Positions 35,201 to 48,820 of a stretch of 64,000 nt of DNA are shown here, in pieces (positions within the stretch are counted from its first letter, which is position 1; each line of letters starts with the position of its first letter). The notes beneath the pieces were generated by a model. It worked only from the letters and a program-made list of their open reading frames with translations, was not told where the DNA came from and did no database searches. Made by a program: the position numbers and the translations under genes. Source of the DNA: Trogon surrucura (Eukaryota; Chordata; Aves; Trogoniformes; Trogonidae); NCBI GenBank assembly GCA_020746105.1, contig CM036620.1, forward strand, positions 41,009,206 through 41,073,205, read 5' to 3'.

Positions 35201-37899
35201 AGCTGGAAAATTCAACTCTTTCCTTAGTCCCACTGATCCCATCTGTGCAAAGAAAGTGGATTGCTCCAGGGAACAGATGGAGTCAGTGACTGTACTTTGT
35301 TGTGCTGTGGGCTCCCCATTCTGGATTAGTCACATTTCTTGAGCAGGGTACTTTTCTGCAGCATAATATAACCAGGACTCTTATGTGAGTTTACTAGATA
35401 CTCAGCATGTAACAAAACATAGTTCAGAGTACCATACAACTATGCTTCTGTCTGTCCCACCAGAATTTTTGTATCTGGGTGGATTGTAATAATATCTACC
35501 TAAATACTATCTACATCTGCGTGTGTGCTCATAATATTATTTAGTTTTGCTTTTTAATTTTATATCTGCTCTGAAAAAAAAAGTAGTCAATAAACCGTTC
35601 TAAAAATAAAAAATCCACCCTAAGTAATTGGACTTTAAAAGCATTTGCAGTCCCAGAAAACACAGTATTCACCATGCAAAAATTAATTTCAAGAGAAATT
35701 TATGATCAAAAGCATCCTTTTCAGCTTGTTAAACAAGGATAGACTAAAAGAGTTGTAGAAACAAATACATAAGGATAGTATATGGATGGTATTGTGGATA
35801 TAACATCTATCCCTTGGGTGAAGTCAGTGTTTCTGTGGGAGTTTGCTATGAGACTTGATTGAAATTTGCTATTTAGAGCAGCCACAAAGGAAGCCTGAAA
35901 AAAATTTTCAAGCATATGTGAATCATCAGTACCTACGTTCCAAAACTACAGCTATCTAGAGAAGACTTACATTTTCTTATTACAACTATAAAATTATTTT
36001 AAGATAAAGTTCTATATATTCTAAATTTAAATATTATAAAAAAAAGTCATTAACAAAAAAAAATTCTTATGTGGAAAAAAATACGTTTATTTTATCAGTG
36101 AAAATCACTTTTTTTTAGTACAGGTGGATTTATTTTTCTTCTGAGAATGGTGATAATAATGCACTACGTATATTATTGAAACTGGCAACTATGTTAATGA
36201 ACTTGTAAACAGTAAATTTTTGAAAGTAAGCTCAGAATATGTACAAACAGTATAAATAAAATAGACATTGAATGCCAAAGTATAACTCATTTAATTTTTC
36301 TGTAGTGGGAATGGTGTAATTAATGAGCAAAACAAATAGATAGAAGATAGATGTAGTTTATGCTTTGCTGTCACAAACACAGGGTAACTTTGTGCAGAAA
36401 TTATACACCTTTGCATCCTTCTGTTTGCTAGAAAATATGCAGTCTGGCAGGTGGTAGTATGCAAAGAACCTTATGTTATCCTTAGCAGAGGGAGACTTGG
36501 GGACCTCTGTAAGTCGACAAAGCCTTTGCTAACTCATGCATCGTTGCTTAGGTCATCTAGATTGCTTGCAAGCTGGAAATGCTAGAAGTTTGTGGATCAT
36601 GCATATTTTTGCATAATTATGACTTTTTTCCTCCTCTCTTTTAAAAGCAAATACTCGTTATTTCCTGGAATCACTGTCTTGTGACACGTGGAGAATGTTG
36701 GAGTTTTTTGATGGTACTTGTCTTCAGTAAAAATTGTAGCTGGACATACAAGCAGATTTCTGCATCATGACAGCATTTTTGAAAATAATGTATTGTTAGC
36801 CAAGAACAGTACTTACGTGAAAAATTTTAAAAGCTGATGAAAATTCTAGGTGTTGGCTTTGCAGGAAAGCAGACAGACACAAAGACAAAAACAATTTTAA
36901 AGGTAGCACTTCATTCATGTCTCCCAGTTAAAATACTTTCTAAGGTGTTTTACAATGTTATATAAAACCACTTCTTTGACACTGCTTGAATTAAGCTCCA
37001 GTGCACCCTCTGTATTTGTTTCTGAAAACCACATTTAAGGATGGTGTAATCTGAGACTGTAGTCAGATATTTTCACCCTGTAGGAAGGGGTGTAGTAGTC
37101 ATGTGGGCATCTCCTGTGTCTTCCACATCCAAAGGTACTGCACCATACTGGAATGATTTCATTCACGTAAACTAAAATTTTTCCTTCTAGCACAATATTT
37201 TAGGATGCTAGACTGTGTAGGATCTAAAACATTTGTCTCCACCATCAGTTCTATATACATCACCAGAACACCATGCCCATAAGCAATTATGTAATATAAT
37301 CTTTTGTGGACAAGATACCAAGTAAAATAAAATAAATAAAATACACAGATTTTGCACAACAGGCAAATAGTCAAGGGCCTTGGGCATATCAAAGTTTTAG
37401 ATCTTCAGTAAAAGTGACAAAATACAGGCAAGTCTCCTGTCTGTGTCTATCCTTAATCTTTAGACCAGCTGTTATTTCAAGAAGGCACTTTCTCACATCC
37501 ACATATCCTCTTTGCTAATGGTGGTTAACTGAGAGAGAGACTTTATTTAATAAAGTTTCTTTCCGGTCTTATATCGTCCACTACTCAGTGTCACTTCAGC
37601 CATGCTCTTTAGCAAAACCTTCTTTTATGTTGAAATGACAGTCATGTAAGCCATCCAAGAAGGTGACAGGCATTCCAGTAACCTGTCAGCAGCTTACCTG
37701 TGATGGCTATTCACAGTTGAAATATGTTCTTGAAACATACATCACGCTTTTCCAAAGGCAACTGTAATGTCAAATGAAGGTCACAGCTTTGATACAGATA
37801 TGTATAGGCATGTATCTATTATACTAAACCATGAGAATTAAGCAGAAAGCAATGAGGTGGTATTTAGAATAAGTTAGAGGTCATGAAGATTTTCTTCTG

Positions 37900-37923
37900 T
37901 ATGCATACATTTTTGTATGCATA
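37900..37923. repeat. Perfect 9-bp inverted repeat (hairpin)
   Basis: TATGCATAC and GTATGCATA are separated by six bases (ATTTTT). The arms are themselves palindromic (ATGCAT). Confidence 0.65.
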
Positions 37924-39794
37924 GTAGCTGTAACATTTCAGTGTTTGTGATTAATTTATTGTCATATGACATTTGTAGCGCCAGTATTTGATGTTAAATA
38001 ACAGGAAGGTATAGGAAACACCTTTGGCACTTTAATATTTCTCTCTACTTTCAGTTAATATGCATCCAAGCTATAGTAGTTATCAATACATTATAAATAA
38101 TGTAATCACAAGTTTTATTCAATGTCTGCAAAGACCTTTTTTTGCAGTCTGAGATAATATTCCCGTCTCCTTTATGTGTATTTACTGTACCTGAATTGAA
38201 AAGTAACAACTGACAATTTGAACCTTCTGAATTAACGGCAGTAATAAAAATGTGTTTGTTTGCTGCTCAGTGCTCTACTACACATGACAAGTCGTGTCTG
38301 TAGTCTTCTCAGCAGGTATTTTGAGGATTTGACATTATTGAGATTAAAAATGAAAGTTAGAAGTGTTAACAGCTAACATATTTATAGATTTTTGTCATGA
38401 AGTCAGTTAACTGTATTTTGTAGGTATGGAAAATGTTTGCTAAATGTAAATATCAGAACAGAGAAATTGAATGATGCAATTTGACAGCTGGTATTTGATG
38501 GTGTTGCATTAACAATCTGTGTTAAAGTAGTGCTTTCCTTGTATGTAATACCCCAAATTTTTAACTCTGCCATGAATGGTGGCCAGCTCTCATGGAGTGG
38601 CCAGCATCCACGCTTCTCAGCTCCTGGTCTCTAAAACAGAATGTCTCAATAAAAACACCTGATGGGAGCTGGTGCTCAGAATATGATCACTACAAGAATG
38701 TATGTGGGTTATTTGGCAAGGGATAAAAGTGTGACAGAGATCATTCTAATGGTTCGCAGTTATGAAGAACCATGTTCACTTGCCCTAAATTGCTCCCAAG
38801 CACTCTTAAATGTATTAGTGCAGTTAGAGCCTGTTGCCTTTAATAGGCTGCAATCCATGCTGTCAGAGTATGACACTTTTTAAAGCAACACATGACATCA
38901 GTTGTCAGTGCTTTCATGTAGCACCTTCTTTAGTAACATCTCCATTAAGTAGACTTTTTTGATAGATGGCAAGGGTTTTTTCGATAGTGTTTTGACTTAC
39001 ACGTGGTGCAAACAATTTTTCATTGTGACGTTCCCTTCCCTTGTTGGTTTTATTTTACCTTACACATTCCCCTTTTTATGACTGAGATGTGTTATGACAA
39101 GTACATTCTGCGATGTGTCGTCTTCCTTTTTCATTTTACTAGATAGTACTGTGTGATTGTGGCCTCATATTTTTTATAAAGAGAGGCTACTGTTTATGGC
39201 ATTTGTTTTCAGGTACGTTAATTCAATTGATCGCATTATGGCCTTAGCATTGTGGTGTTTTTCTTGTAAATGACTCGTGTCAGGTCAGCTGGCTGCACCA
39301 TTTCACCAGAGGCGCTTTGGGGTGGCTCTTGGCCACCATATACGAACTCAGGTTCATCATGAGCCACAAAAGATTGACCTCCATCTGTTGTTCCCTAGAT
39401 TTAGCTCACTCCAGGCTTAGCATATTTCTTAGGTATCGTTTAACAAGCAAATTGAGAAGATGGTCTGCTATGGAATGTGCTGGTTTTGTTGTTTAGATGT
39501 GCAGATCAGTGTGTGGATGAATGGTTCTCAGGCCAGAAGAACAACTTGCTGGAGAAAACTCTAAGTTGTGACCTTTTCTTAGATTCCAGTTCACGAGGGT
39601 GACCCTGTAGCAGTGCTTGTGTGGCTGCAGTTGTTGACTTTTTAGCTGACTTTATGCTTTTCTTACTTCACTTATGTAAAGATTCATTAATTCACTCATT
39701 ATTATGCTAATTACTAGTTCACATTATATAACAACTCGTTGATTTATATTTCTCCGGCTTTCTGGGTGAGTTACGTATATTTTAAAGATACTTA

Positions 39795-40115
39795 AAACTC
39801 TTCTTCAGACCTTTCGAACTTGGGAAAGCGAGGACTATTTTCAGCGCAGGGCTGACCGGGGAGCAGCAAAGGCCAGGCTGCTTCTCGGGACCTGGGCCAT
39901 GGGCCCACAGGGGAGGATCCTGGTGAGAAGAACCAGGGTGAGACACAACCCAGGAGGGCCAGGGAGGGCCACAGGGAAGAGGAGGCAGCCGGTGGGTTGG
40001 GGCCCATCTCACAGGCCCATGGATGGGCCCAGTTCAGCTGCAGTAGTTGCACAGGCAAGGCCTGGGCCCCGCAGCCAGACCTCAGAGTTAGAGTTGCAGC
40101 ACTTCAGGCCCTGAT
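39795..40115. other. Unassigned GC-rich block
   Basis: About 320 bases of much higher G+C than either flank, with sharp edges. It contains repeated GGGCCCA-type words (39897, 39999 and 40022 regions) and several CCAGGG/GGCCAGG words. Frames are open on both strands (71 codons on +, 88 on -), as expected from G+C alone, and none resembles a protein that I know. It might be a fragment of an LTR or satellite, a retroposed GC-rich 5' UTR, or a small promoter-like island. Confidence 0.55.
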
Positions 40116-40869
40116 GAGATTATTCAGTGTTAAAAGTACCCCACATAATACAGTTTCTTGATATAACGATTTGTTCTAAGAACTGTGAAGTGTTAAAAGA
40201 ATGGCTGTAATGTGATTATTTGCCATCAGGTTACACTGTAATTAAGACACATATCTATATCTATATTTAGACATAGACCTTTTCTTCATTGGAACTCAGA
40301 CTAAGATCTGATCTCTCTTTTTTATAGGAACACAAGGTAAACTTCTATGAAATAATGTAACAATTCCTTAATTAAAACCAAAAAGCCTTTGTTGTGATGA
40401 CTGTGTCTTGAATTTAGTACTAGTTAGATTCCTTGCTGAATTATACTGTCTCAATGCTTATATTTCTCTTCTTATCTGTGTAGGCTTAGGTTGTAAACAC
40501 ATTTGGGCAAAGCTATATTTTTTTGTTGCTGAGCACAGTAGACTTACCATTCTTAACTAGGGCTGTTAGACACTGTCAGAGTAAAGGTTCTGTAATATAA
40601 CTTCGGTTACACCTGTTCTTGATACTATTGCTGAAAATGTGTCCATTGCTGAAAAGCTTAATAAGATTTGCTTGCACTTTGAAATTCCATTTTTAAAAAA
40701 AAAATAATAAAATCTTGTATTTGGTATACTTGCAGTTAGTATGAATGCAGAGGTGTGGATGTTCATTTAGTAACAAAATCACATATATATATATTTTTAA
40801 TTCTATTAACATCATTCATCCTGAGCACAGCTAAGTACATAATCTTCATAGAATAAATTTTCGTATTAG
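40116..40869. other. Intronic sequence, nothing recognised
   Basis: AT-rich DNA with an A10 run near 40694 and a TA repeat near 40783-40794. No gene is seen. Confidence 0.6.
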
Positions 40870-41075
40870 TCATAGGGTCATAGAATGGTGTGGTTTGGAG
40901 AGGACTTTAAAGGTCACCTAGATCCAGACTCTGTGCCAAGGGCAGGGTCACCTCCCACTAGACTGGTTGCTCAAAGCCCCATCCAGCCTGGCCTTGAACA
41001 CTTCCAGGGGAAGAGCATCCACAGCTTCTCTGGGCAGCCTATTCCAGTGCCTCACCAGCAAAACAACAGAGAATT
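40870..41075 (-). mobile_element. CR1 LINE 3' fragment (about 200 bp)
   Basis: The left edge is TCATAGGGTCATAGAATGG, followed by GGTTTGGAGAGGACTTTAAA and AGGTCACCTAGA, and then GCCTGGCCTTGAACACTTCC, TCCACAGCTTCTCTGGGCAG and CCAGTGCCTCACCA on the + strand. This is the antisense of a CR1 3' end. The right edge fades between 41058 and 41085. Antisense to GALNTL6. Confidence 0.93.
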
Positions 41076-44000
41076 TTTATACTACTTTTCTGAAGTCACT
41101 TATATTGATTACCATTAATGTGGTGATAGGTGCTGTAATATTAATAAAGGACCTTAATTATATTTGTAAATATATGTCTGAGGTATACTACGAATTACTA
41201 TTGAGCTGTTAATATTTCATTATATAGTAGCCAAGCCATTGTATAACAGAGTGATAATATAACAATTAGTAGTGAAAATTTTCCAGTTAAATGGATGCTA
41301 TGCCTTCATGATTTGCTCTGTTAGCCATTGTACGCTAATACCACTGATTTTACAGAATTACATCTTTAAATACAGCCTGGATACACAATTCTAGTTTCTA
41401 TATAAAGTTAGGAGATCTGTGATTTTAAATTTGGGGGTTTATCTATAAAACATCTAGTATTGAATTTTGCTTCACTATGTTTCTGTCAAATGTGCTGTGT
41501 CTCCAAATACTGAATATCTTCCAGGCTGGTTTTCATTTTGGAACTAGAAATTTTTGTCTTCAGGGGTGGAGGAAAGGAATATCTGCTTTAATAACTGCAG
41601 GGAGGGGTTGTGTGTATGACTAAAATGATAGAGGAAGAAAAGTCACTTACAAACGTATGAAAAATAAGCTGTCACTTGGTTTTGTTTTTTTCCGTTCATC
41701 CCTAGATATTTCCTTCCTTGTATTTTGGGTATGTTGACAGTCAAACAGTGCATATTACCTTAATATCTTTTCATGTAATCACTGTGTGTTTGGGTTTTTT
41801 GAATTATTATGTTTATAGCTGTAGGGATTGAACTCTCCCGAGCTGGAGATATGGAAGGAACAAGGGATGCAGCTATTACTCTGATTTTGTTTGTGCTTGT
41901 GAATTCATCATTTTAAGGTTTGTCAGCTTCCTCTACAAGCTGTTCTCGAGTGAGGCAGGATCTGTCTGTGAGCTCTCAGTCTGAACATTACTTTGTTAAG
42001 AATACATATGTGAATAGAACTATGTATTTAATTACTTTTCATTTCTTTGTGTTTTACATGAAGATTCTGGTTGTGGAAATGTGTATATGCTTCTTAATAG
42101 CCCTTTTAAAATCAGGTTTACTTGAACCTCTCTTTTTCATCTATTGTATGTTCGAGTTTTATGATAGTTCTGTGGCTTTGACCTTTATTAGCTTCCCTTG
42201 TGAACTTTCTTTCCCTGTATATGAGCTAAGTCATAGCTCTCTGATGTTTCACTTTAATGTCTTTGTATCCAAGATCTCATAAATGTTTAATATTCATAGA
42301 TGAAAAGTGAAGTTTAATGTCTCCATGGATTCTAATATATAGTAAACTGACAATTTAATGTGTTTCCCTTTCGACTCCTCCCCAGACCCGAGACATTTTA
42401 AAGTTCAGATTTTTTTGAGTATTGAAATATCCCTCTAAGAGAAAAAGGGGACTAATAATATTAAACCCCATAATTGTAACAACCATCAGTAAAAAGTCAG
42501 TTTTTTAAAGAACAGCTACTTCATGGTGCTAGATGAGATAATATAATTTCTTCTCTGTGCCTACATGGTAGTAATGGGTCCTGGTTGTGGAGAGAATTGG
42601 CCTTTACGTGAGCCCGGGAATTTGCCTGGGAGCCACTGAAGCGTAGCTGGAGATCAGATCTGCTGGGGAACATAAGGATACTGAGTTCAGCCAAGGTAGC
42701 GCGGAGGGAATACGAGTGTTTTATGTTTATGCAGAGAGACTTAGCAAAGACAGAATGGAGACTCTCCTCAGCTCTCAGCCAGAAGGCCTGGTGAGAGCCA
42801 GCCAGCAAGAAGACGTGAGCCTGCTGGGATGAAAGCCTCCACAAGGACCTGGGTTAAGCAGCACCGCAGCAGTGACCCAGTAGGAGGCTGGTAGGAAGGT
42901 CTGTTGTCTTGAGTTCACTGGGAAACCTGCCCTCAGAGGAGGGGGTTGTAGAAACTGTCTGTAAGACCATGCTGCAGCACCTTTTTCAGGGGTGAGGTAC
43001 AGAGTACCATTTCTCTGTCTGCTGTGTTTTTTTGCAGAACTTGTGGCTTTCAAGCACAGTCTTTTCATGAATTCCTCAGGGCAACACCACAGGAGGGCCT
43101 CAAGTACAAGATACTTAGCTACAGTAACTAACACTAATATTTTCAAACTTCAGTGCTGACATCAGTGGGAGCTGTGAGTGTCTATGGAAGTGAGGCTGCT
43201 TATGTTAGTATAAGTAAACACAAATTTAGATACCTAGCTTCGGACATGGCGTGGATTCTAGTTCTTAGAAGACTAAAGGTCTTCTTTAATGAACTAAAGT
43301 GATCAACCCACATTGGAAGAGAACTGTTAGCCTGCCTTTTAAAGAAGACTTTTTCAAAATCTGTAAAAGCAGTAGGAAAGGTGGATAGTACTTCTTCTGC
43401 CAAAAATCTATGACACTTTTAATATCAGTCTTGTGTTGTTTGGTTTTTTTACATATCAATTTGGTGTCTATATAGTAGAGGGGGAAAAAAAATCAAAAAA
43501 ACTGAAGGTCACATCATTGAAGCTATGTTTGAATTACAGCAACTTACCATGTTCAATCATGTGTAACCTACCAAAAGAGTGGGAGACAAGGAATTAGAAA
43601 TTAAAACTGTGTATCAATCAAAGCTCTTCACCTTACTTTAACGTGCTATTCACATTCTCACTGTTGATAAAATTAGATTTAATTAATCACAGTACTCCAT
43701 TTAGTGAAGTATACTGATTGGTTTTGTAATTGAAAAGTATTGGCATAAAATGGAAAGGTCAGCTTAAATGGCATTAGACAGAGAAGATAACCTGCTTGTC
43801 CAATTTCAAAGTTTTTGGTTCAGAGGAAAAAAATTAGGTCATTGTTTGAATTTGAAATAGTTCATTAAAACTTCACGTAAGTCTTCCCTCCTTCCACTTC
43901 TCTTCCTATTTTCCCACCTGGGGAAAAGTTTATGTTCGTATCTGAATTCTTTAAATATGCTCTCACTGCTAGGGTAGAAATCAGCATTCATTCACACACA

Positions 44001-44499
44001 AGCAGCAGTTAGATCTGTTAGATCATCATTCCTAGTAGTTTGGTAGTTTTAAGTATATGAATACCATTGAACTTTAGTATCTTTTCAGGTTTGTGACATA
44101 TTTTAATCTTGACTACTTTAATTACATATAAACGTTTCAGGCATTTGTCCACTTTAGGAGAATGCACAGCTGCTTCATAAAATAGCATGAGGATGGGTTG
44201 GAAGTATGAAGTACGTGAAAGCACAGTGTGGGTATGTTAGGCTATTTCATTGTTAGTCAGAGAAGGAAATGACATGTTACAATAAATAATGTCATCTTTA
44301 TTTTAGGAAATGGTCACCTCCAGGTACTCACTGTCATTTTTTGTTCAGTTAGTGTTTCTGGATGGTTTGTTTGTTGGGGTTTTTTTTTAATAGCAGTTTA
44401 TACTTGCTATTCTTGGTCTTACCCGAATACTAACAGAGTAATGCTATTCTCTTCAAAGTTTCATATGCTCACAGGGTCAGCAACAAGAGCTGAAAAGAA
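41076..44499. other. Intronic sequence, nothing recognised
   Basis: Mostly AT-rich. 42590-43060 is GC-richer and has overlapping frames on the - strand (107 and 123 codons) without family resemblance. The 120-codon + frame at 41920-42282 starts at TTG and is hydrophobic because it is T-rich. I call no gene. Confidence 0.55.
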
Positions 44500-44836
44500 G
44501 TTTAAAAATAAGAGCATTTAGACTAGAGGAGAGAATAATTTTCATGTCCATGAAATGTAGCTGCTGGGAAGGATATATGTTATTCCTGTCCCTGGTGAAA
44601 AGAACAAAGAAATAAAAGGCTTAAATTATGGTATGTAATGCAGGTTAGATGAAAGGGGAAGATTTCTAATTGCAAGAATAATGAAGTATTGAAGTAGATT
44701 GCCTTGAGAGATAGTGCTATTGGAGGTCTGCAAGGGCAGATTAGCGAGGTATTTCAGGCATACTCAATCCTGATTTGGGACGGGAAAAGATGATGTTTCA
44801 AAGAACCTTCCAGCTTTATTTTTATGATTCTGTGAC
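44500..44836 (+). mobile_element. Old, diverged CR1-like LINE fragment
   Basis: The right end reads GATGATGTTTCAAAGAACC, TTCCAGCTTTATTTTTATGA and TTCTGTGA, which is a CR1 3' terminus with many changes. Upstream, ACTAGAGGAGAGAATAATTT and a diverged stretch fit the region coding for the ORF2 C-terminus. It is much older than the other copies. The left edge is uncertain by tens of bases. Confidence 0.72.
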
Positions 44837-45051
44837 TGATTGTTAAATTTCACACAATGAAACATGGCTTAAAACTTTTTGTAGCAGTGAATTTATTTTT
44901 GGTATTTCAACAAAAATGGACATGATAGGGCAGCAACAGGAGCTGCCATATCATCTTAGTGTTAAGATTCTACACAAGTTATTCAGTATTAATTTACCTG
45001 TTCTTGCAATTAACTGGATTCAGTTAAAGGAGAGCAAAATCTATTCTCTTT

Positions 45052-45811
45052 TCACAGAATCACAGAATGCCAGGGGTTGGAAGGGACCTCGAAAGATCAT
45101 CAAGTCCAATCCCCCTGCCAGAGCAGGAACACCTAGATAATGCTACATAGGAACATGTCCAGGCAGGTCTTGAATGTCTCCAGAGAAGGAGACTCCAGAA
45201 CTTCCCTGGGCAGCCTGTTCCAGTGCTCTGTCACCCTCACTGAGAAGAAGTTTCTTCTCGAGTTTAAGCGGAACCTCTTATGTTCCAGTTTCAGCCCATT
45301 ACCCCTTGTCCTATCAGTGGTTGTCACCGAGAAGAGCCTGGCTCCATGCTCGTGACACTCACCCTTGATATATTTGTAAACATTAATGAGGTCTCCCCTC
45401 AGTCTCCTCCAAACTAAAGAGCCCCAACTCCCTCAGTCTTTCCTCATAAGGGAGATGCTCCCCTCCCTTAATCATCCTAGTTGTCCTGTGCTGGACTCTC
45501 TCCAGCAGTTCCCTGTCTTTCTTGAACTGAGGGGCCCAGAACCGGACACAATATTCCAGATGGGGTCTCACCAGGGCAGAGTAGAGGGGAAGGAGAACCT
45601 CTCTTGACCTACTAACCACCTCCCTTCTAATACACCCCAGGATGCCATTGGCCTTCCTGGCCACAAGGGCACAGTGCTGGCTCATGGTCATCCTGCTGTC
45701 CACCAAGACTCCCAGGTCCCTTTCCCCTACACTGCTCTCTAATAAGTCATTCCCCAACTTATACTGGAACCTGGGGTTGTTCCTACCCAGATGCAAGACT
45801 CTACACTTACC
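45052..45811 (-). mobile_element. CR1 LINE 3' fragment (760 bp), sister of the 361-2590 copy
   Basis: It starts with TCACAGAATCACAGAATG (tail on the - strand) and follows the 361-1130 copy almost base for base. By eye there are about 20 mismatches in the first 360 aligned bases, many of them C/T or G/A changes. The 5' truncation falls at about 45811, after CTCTACACTTAC. Same orientation as the first copy, antisense to GALNTL6. Confidence 0.95.
45133..45796 (-). pseudogene. CR1 ORF2 C-terminus, frameshifted
   Basis: The - strand from 45796 encodes [20 protein letters not shown] and continues through [20 protein letters not shown] to GLFSLEE. There a 5-bp deletion (near 45409, compared with the sister copy) shifts the frame and leads to a stop at 45383. 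The remaining C-terminus ([14 protein letters not shown], then [20 protein letters not shown]) continues in another frame to the stop at 45133. Only the part after the RT active site is present, so no enzyme was ever encoded here. Confidence 0.92.
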
Positions 45812-48800
45812 CTCTTTTCATATGTTTAGGTATTATTGTATTCTTGTATTGTTAAGTTGGTAGAAAGTAAGAGTGAAACCCTTTTTCTCACATAAAAAGA
45901 GTATACTAAACAATCTTACTTTGTGAAAGCTGACTAAATTTGTTTTTAGAGACCATAAAAAGATGTTTGTGTGGGAATAGCTTGACCTAAAAATACTTAG
46001 AAGAAAGGAAAGGAAATTATTGTGGGAATGAGTATGAGATTGAGAAGTAAATGAGCATGAACTTAAGTCCAATGCAGAAAGCATGAGGAGACCAAAAAAA
46101 CTCCAAACTCAAAACAAACAATCAAACAAAAAAACAACCACAAAAAAAACACTGAAAGCAATTTATTAATAGGGGGGTGAAGGGTCATCTAAGCGATCTC
46201 TTAGACTTCTCTCATGATCATCTGTGAACCTGTACAACGACTGAAAATTTTAGTTCCTTTAGTTCCAAGCTTCATGGGGCTGGATCCATAATCCAGATTC
46301 ATGTCATGATGCCATGAGCATCAGGCTTCATCAGCCAGACTGCTGCTGGCCTCTGTAAGCACACATCAGGTTCACGCAAAGCACAAAACTTGTCATGCTT
46401 CCAGAGACCTTCGAGAAGGTCTCCTTATCAGCTTTGCATTGCCTTAAGAAGGCTGAACAAGGCTGTAAACTTGTCAGTTATGTTTGACTGGCTTTCTTTT
46501 TGCAGCAGTCTATGGAGTTTGTTTCAAAATCTCTTAGACAATGGAAATGACTACTCAATGTCCACACAAGGAAAAAATTCTTTGGGAGATCTAGTAATTG
46601 TACATACGCTGCAGCATCAGAATCCTGCTGCTAAGAGTTGGTACTTGCATCTGGGCAGACTGCTTTGACTCAAAGTCTTCTTTAAAGTGCACGATAAAAA
46701 TTCTCTTCCAACATGGGTTCATTACTTTAGTTAATTAAACATTTTTTTTTGCTTTCTTTAATTCAGTGTAACCTAAACTGCAAATTTGAAAATCAGATGT
46801 CAATGGTGCATTTAATTGGTATGTTTTAATACCAGTTCTTTGCAGGGAGAACAAGACTTCTAGTAGGAACAGCGTTACTTTCTGAAGGGGTTTTTTTGCA
46901 TAAAAGTTTACTTTTTAATATAGAGTATTTGTAAGCAGATTAGCACTATGTGTCACTCAGTAAAACGGTTAAGTGTTTTCCTCCTCCTTATGGGCTTTGC
47001 CAAAAGCTTGACTATTCTGCAAATCAGTGCCCTTGGAACATGAATTCTGTTGTGGCATGGATCAACAAACACCTTCAAAGATACTATTTAATCAGTATTT
47101 TGCCTCTGCTGTTTGTGAAAATATTCCGACAATTGTGTAAGAAAAAAAATTACTGTATTTCATCTGTATGTAAAGAATGTTTCATAGTATGGTAATTTAT
47201 CTATAGAGATTAGAATTTAAAGCACATTAGAACCTTCATTAGAAAATCTATTACTTTTTCTATGGTAACGATTAAAAAATGCCCTCATAGAAGACTATTA
47301 GCTTTTTGTAAATTCTCTGAGGGGCCAAATTATGTTTTACCCTCTACCACAGTCAAAAATATAGAATATGCTATCTCCTTGCTACAGAAACTGGGGGGTT
47401 TTATAGAATTTTTTTTTTCTTTAGTGTTAAAGCATGCCAGTAAGTGAGTTTGGCTAAAGTTGGTTTTTGCATCAGACCTTTTTCTTACAACATTCCTATT
47501 ACAAGAGAATAGGCTAAAAAAAACTCTACCCCATCTCTATTGAAAATATTAGTCAACTTGGATTATTAAAAAAAAAAAAAAAGTAGTTATTGCTAGGTCT
47601 CATAGTTCAGTGGTATCAGATTTGCTGCAAAGCTATTTTCTCAGCTATACCAGAGAGATTTAAAGAATGTTGCACTCATGAACAAAATCAAACTTTTTTT
47701 TAAGTAAAAGCTGCACCAAAGGAGAAAAAAAATTAGAAAATGCTTCTGAAATTGTTGATGTGTCATGCAACTGCAAATAAGTTAAAATTTTTCTCTTTAG
47801 TGATAACCTAACTGTAGTGATCATTCTGTACCGTTTATAAAATGTGTTCAGTACTCTGTTCATTATCTAAGAATGTGCTTTTATTTTTTACTTTTGGGTT
47901 TTTTTGCTTTTTTATTTTTTACTTTATCTTTTAAGAAGGGCAAAGGCAAATCACTTTGGGAGTAAGTTAGCATAAGAAAATATGATTGATAATCACCATT
48001 GAAGAGATATCTCAAAGTAAGAAATTATTTCCTGCTCAAATCACCTGACTCTAGGATCCTGTAAAGCACTTTCTGTTTTGATTTGGTGCAGTGGCCAATA
48101 CAAAACAGCATGACTGTTAGCATAGTGAAAATCTGAAGATGTTATTCTATGCTTGAGGAAAAATACATACATCTGAAAAGTCTATTAACCAAAAGCACTA
48201 TCCTCGCTTTATTATTCATCCTTGCAATATTGCAAAATGCAGGTGGTCAAAAAACAATCAGTCCTCAAACCATAAATAGATTTCTCTCTGTTTCTTTCTT
48301 TTTCTTAAATTAAATTTTTTTAATTGGCAAATTTATTAAAAATCTGGTTCTTTGCCATGGACATAGTTTTGAGGATGTTTTGGCTTTTTATTTTAAGAAG
48401 ACGAGAAAAGCTAATCATACAAAAGAACATACTTATATTTTCCTATGAATGTGTGGCACATGGTTAAAAAAAACCCCAGAAATCTGTGATATAATAAATT
48501 CTCTCAAGAGTCACTCACAATCATTGTTTATACTGTTCATCAGAAGGGTCTTATGGAGACCTTTTGTTGGTTCAAAAAGCAACGAATAGCTGTGTTGGCA
48601 AAAATCCTGCTGAGTTTCTTCAAACCCTTTTCATATCTTTTGATGTAAAAAGTAATTTCTGAAAGAGGCAGTCATTAAAAATATGCAGCACTAACACAAC
48701 ATCAGATATGATCTTTAAACTTGCTGAAAATGTGTAGTTAAGTATGAATGCAGGCTTTTCTGCAAGCTCATCCTGTAATGTGGGCAAAGCATTCTTGTGT

Positions 48801-48820
48801 TGAAGGAGAAGACCTGGAGA
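45812..48820. other. Intronic sequence, nothing recognised
   Basis: AT-rich DNA with an A/C-rich low-complexity tract at about 46091-46153 and an A15 run at 47568-47582. No gene is seen. Confidence 0.6.

Larger units (their letters stand above)
25892..39794. other. Intronic sequence, 14 kb without recognised genes
   Basis: AT-rich DNA. Open frames are short, lack family resemblance and often sit on homopolymers. Visible: a 25-C run at 27429-27453, A/C repeats at 32207-32247 and a hairpin at 37900-37923. The stretch 39290-39420 is slightly GC-richer but not assignable. Confidence 0.6.

Noticed and set aside
41920..42282. 120-codon hydrophobic + strand frame
   Set aside because: It starts at TTG, its hydrophobicity comes from T-rich codons, and no homologous family is recognised.
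42521..43146. Overlapping 107- and 123-codon - strand frames in a slightly GC-richer stretch
   Set aside because: No domain or family resemblance, no ATG/Kozak or splice evidence. Treated as intron.
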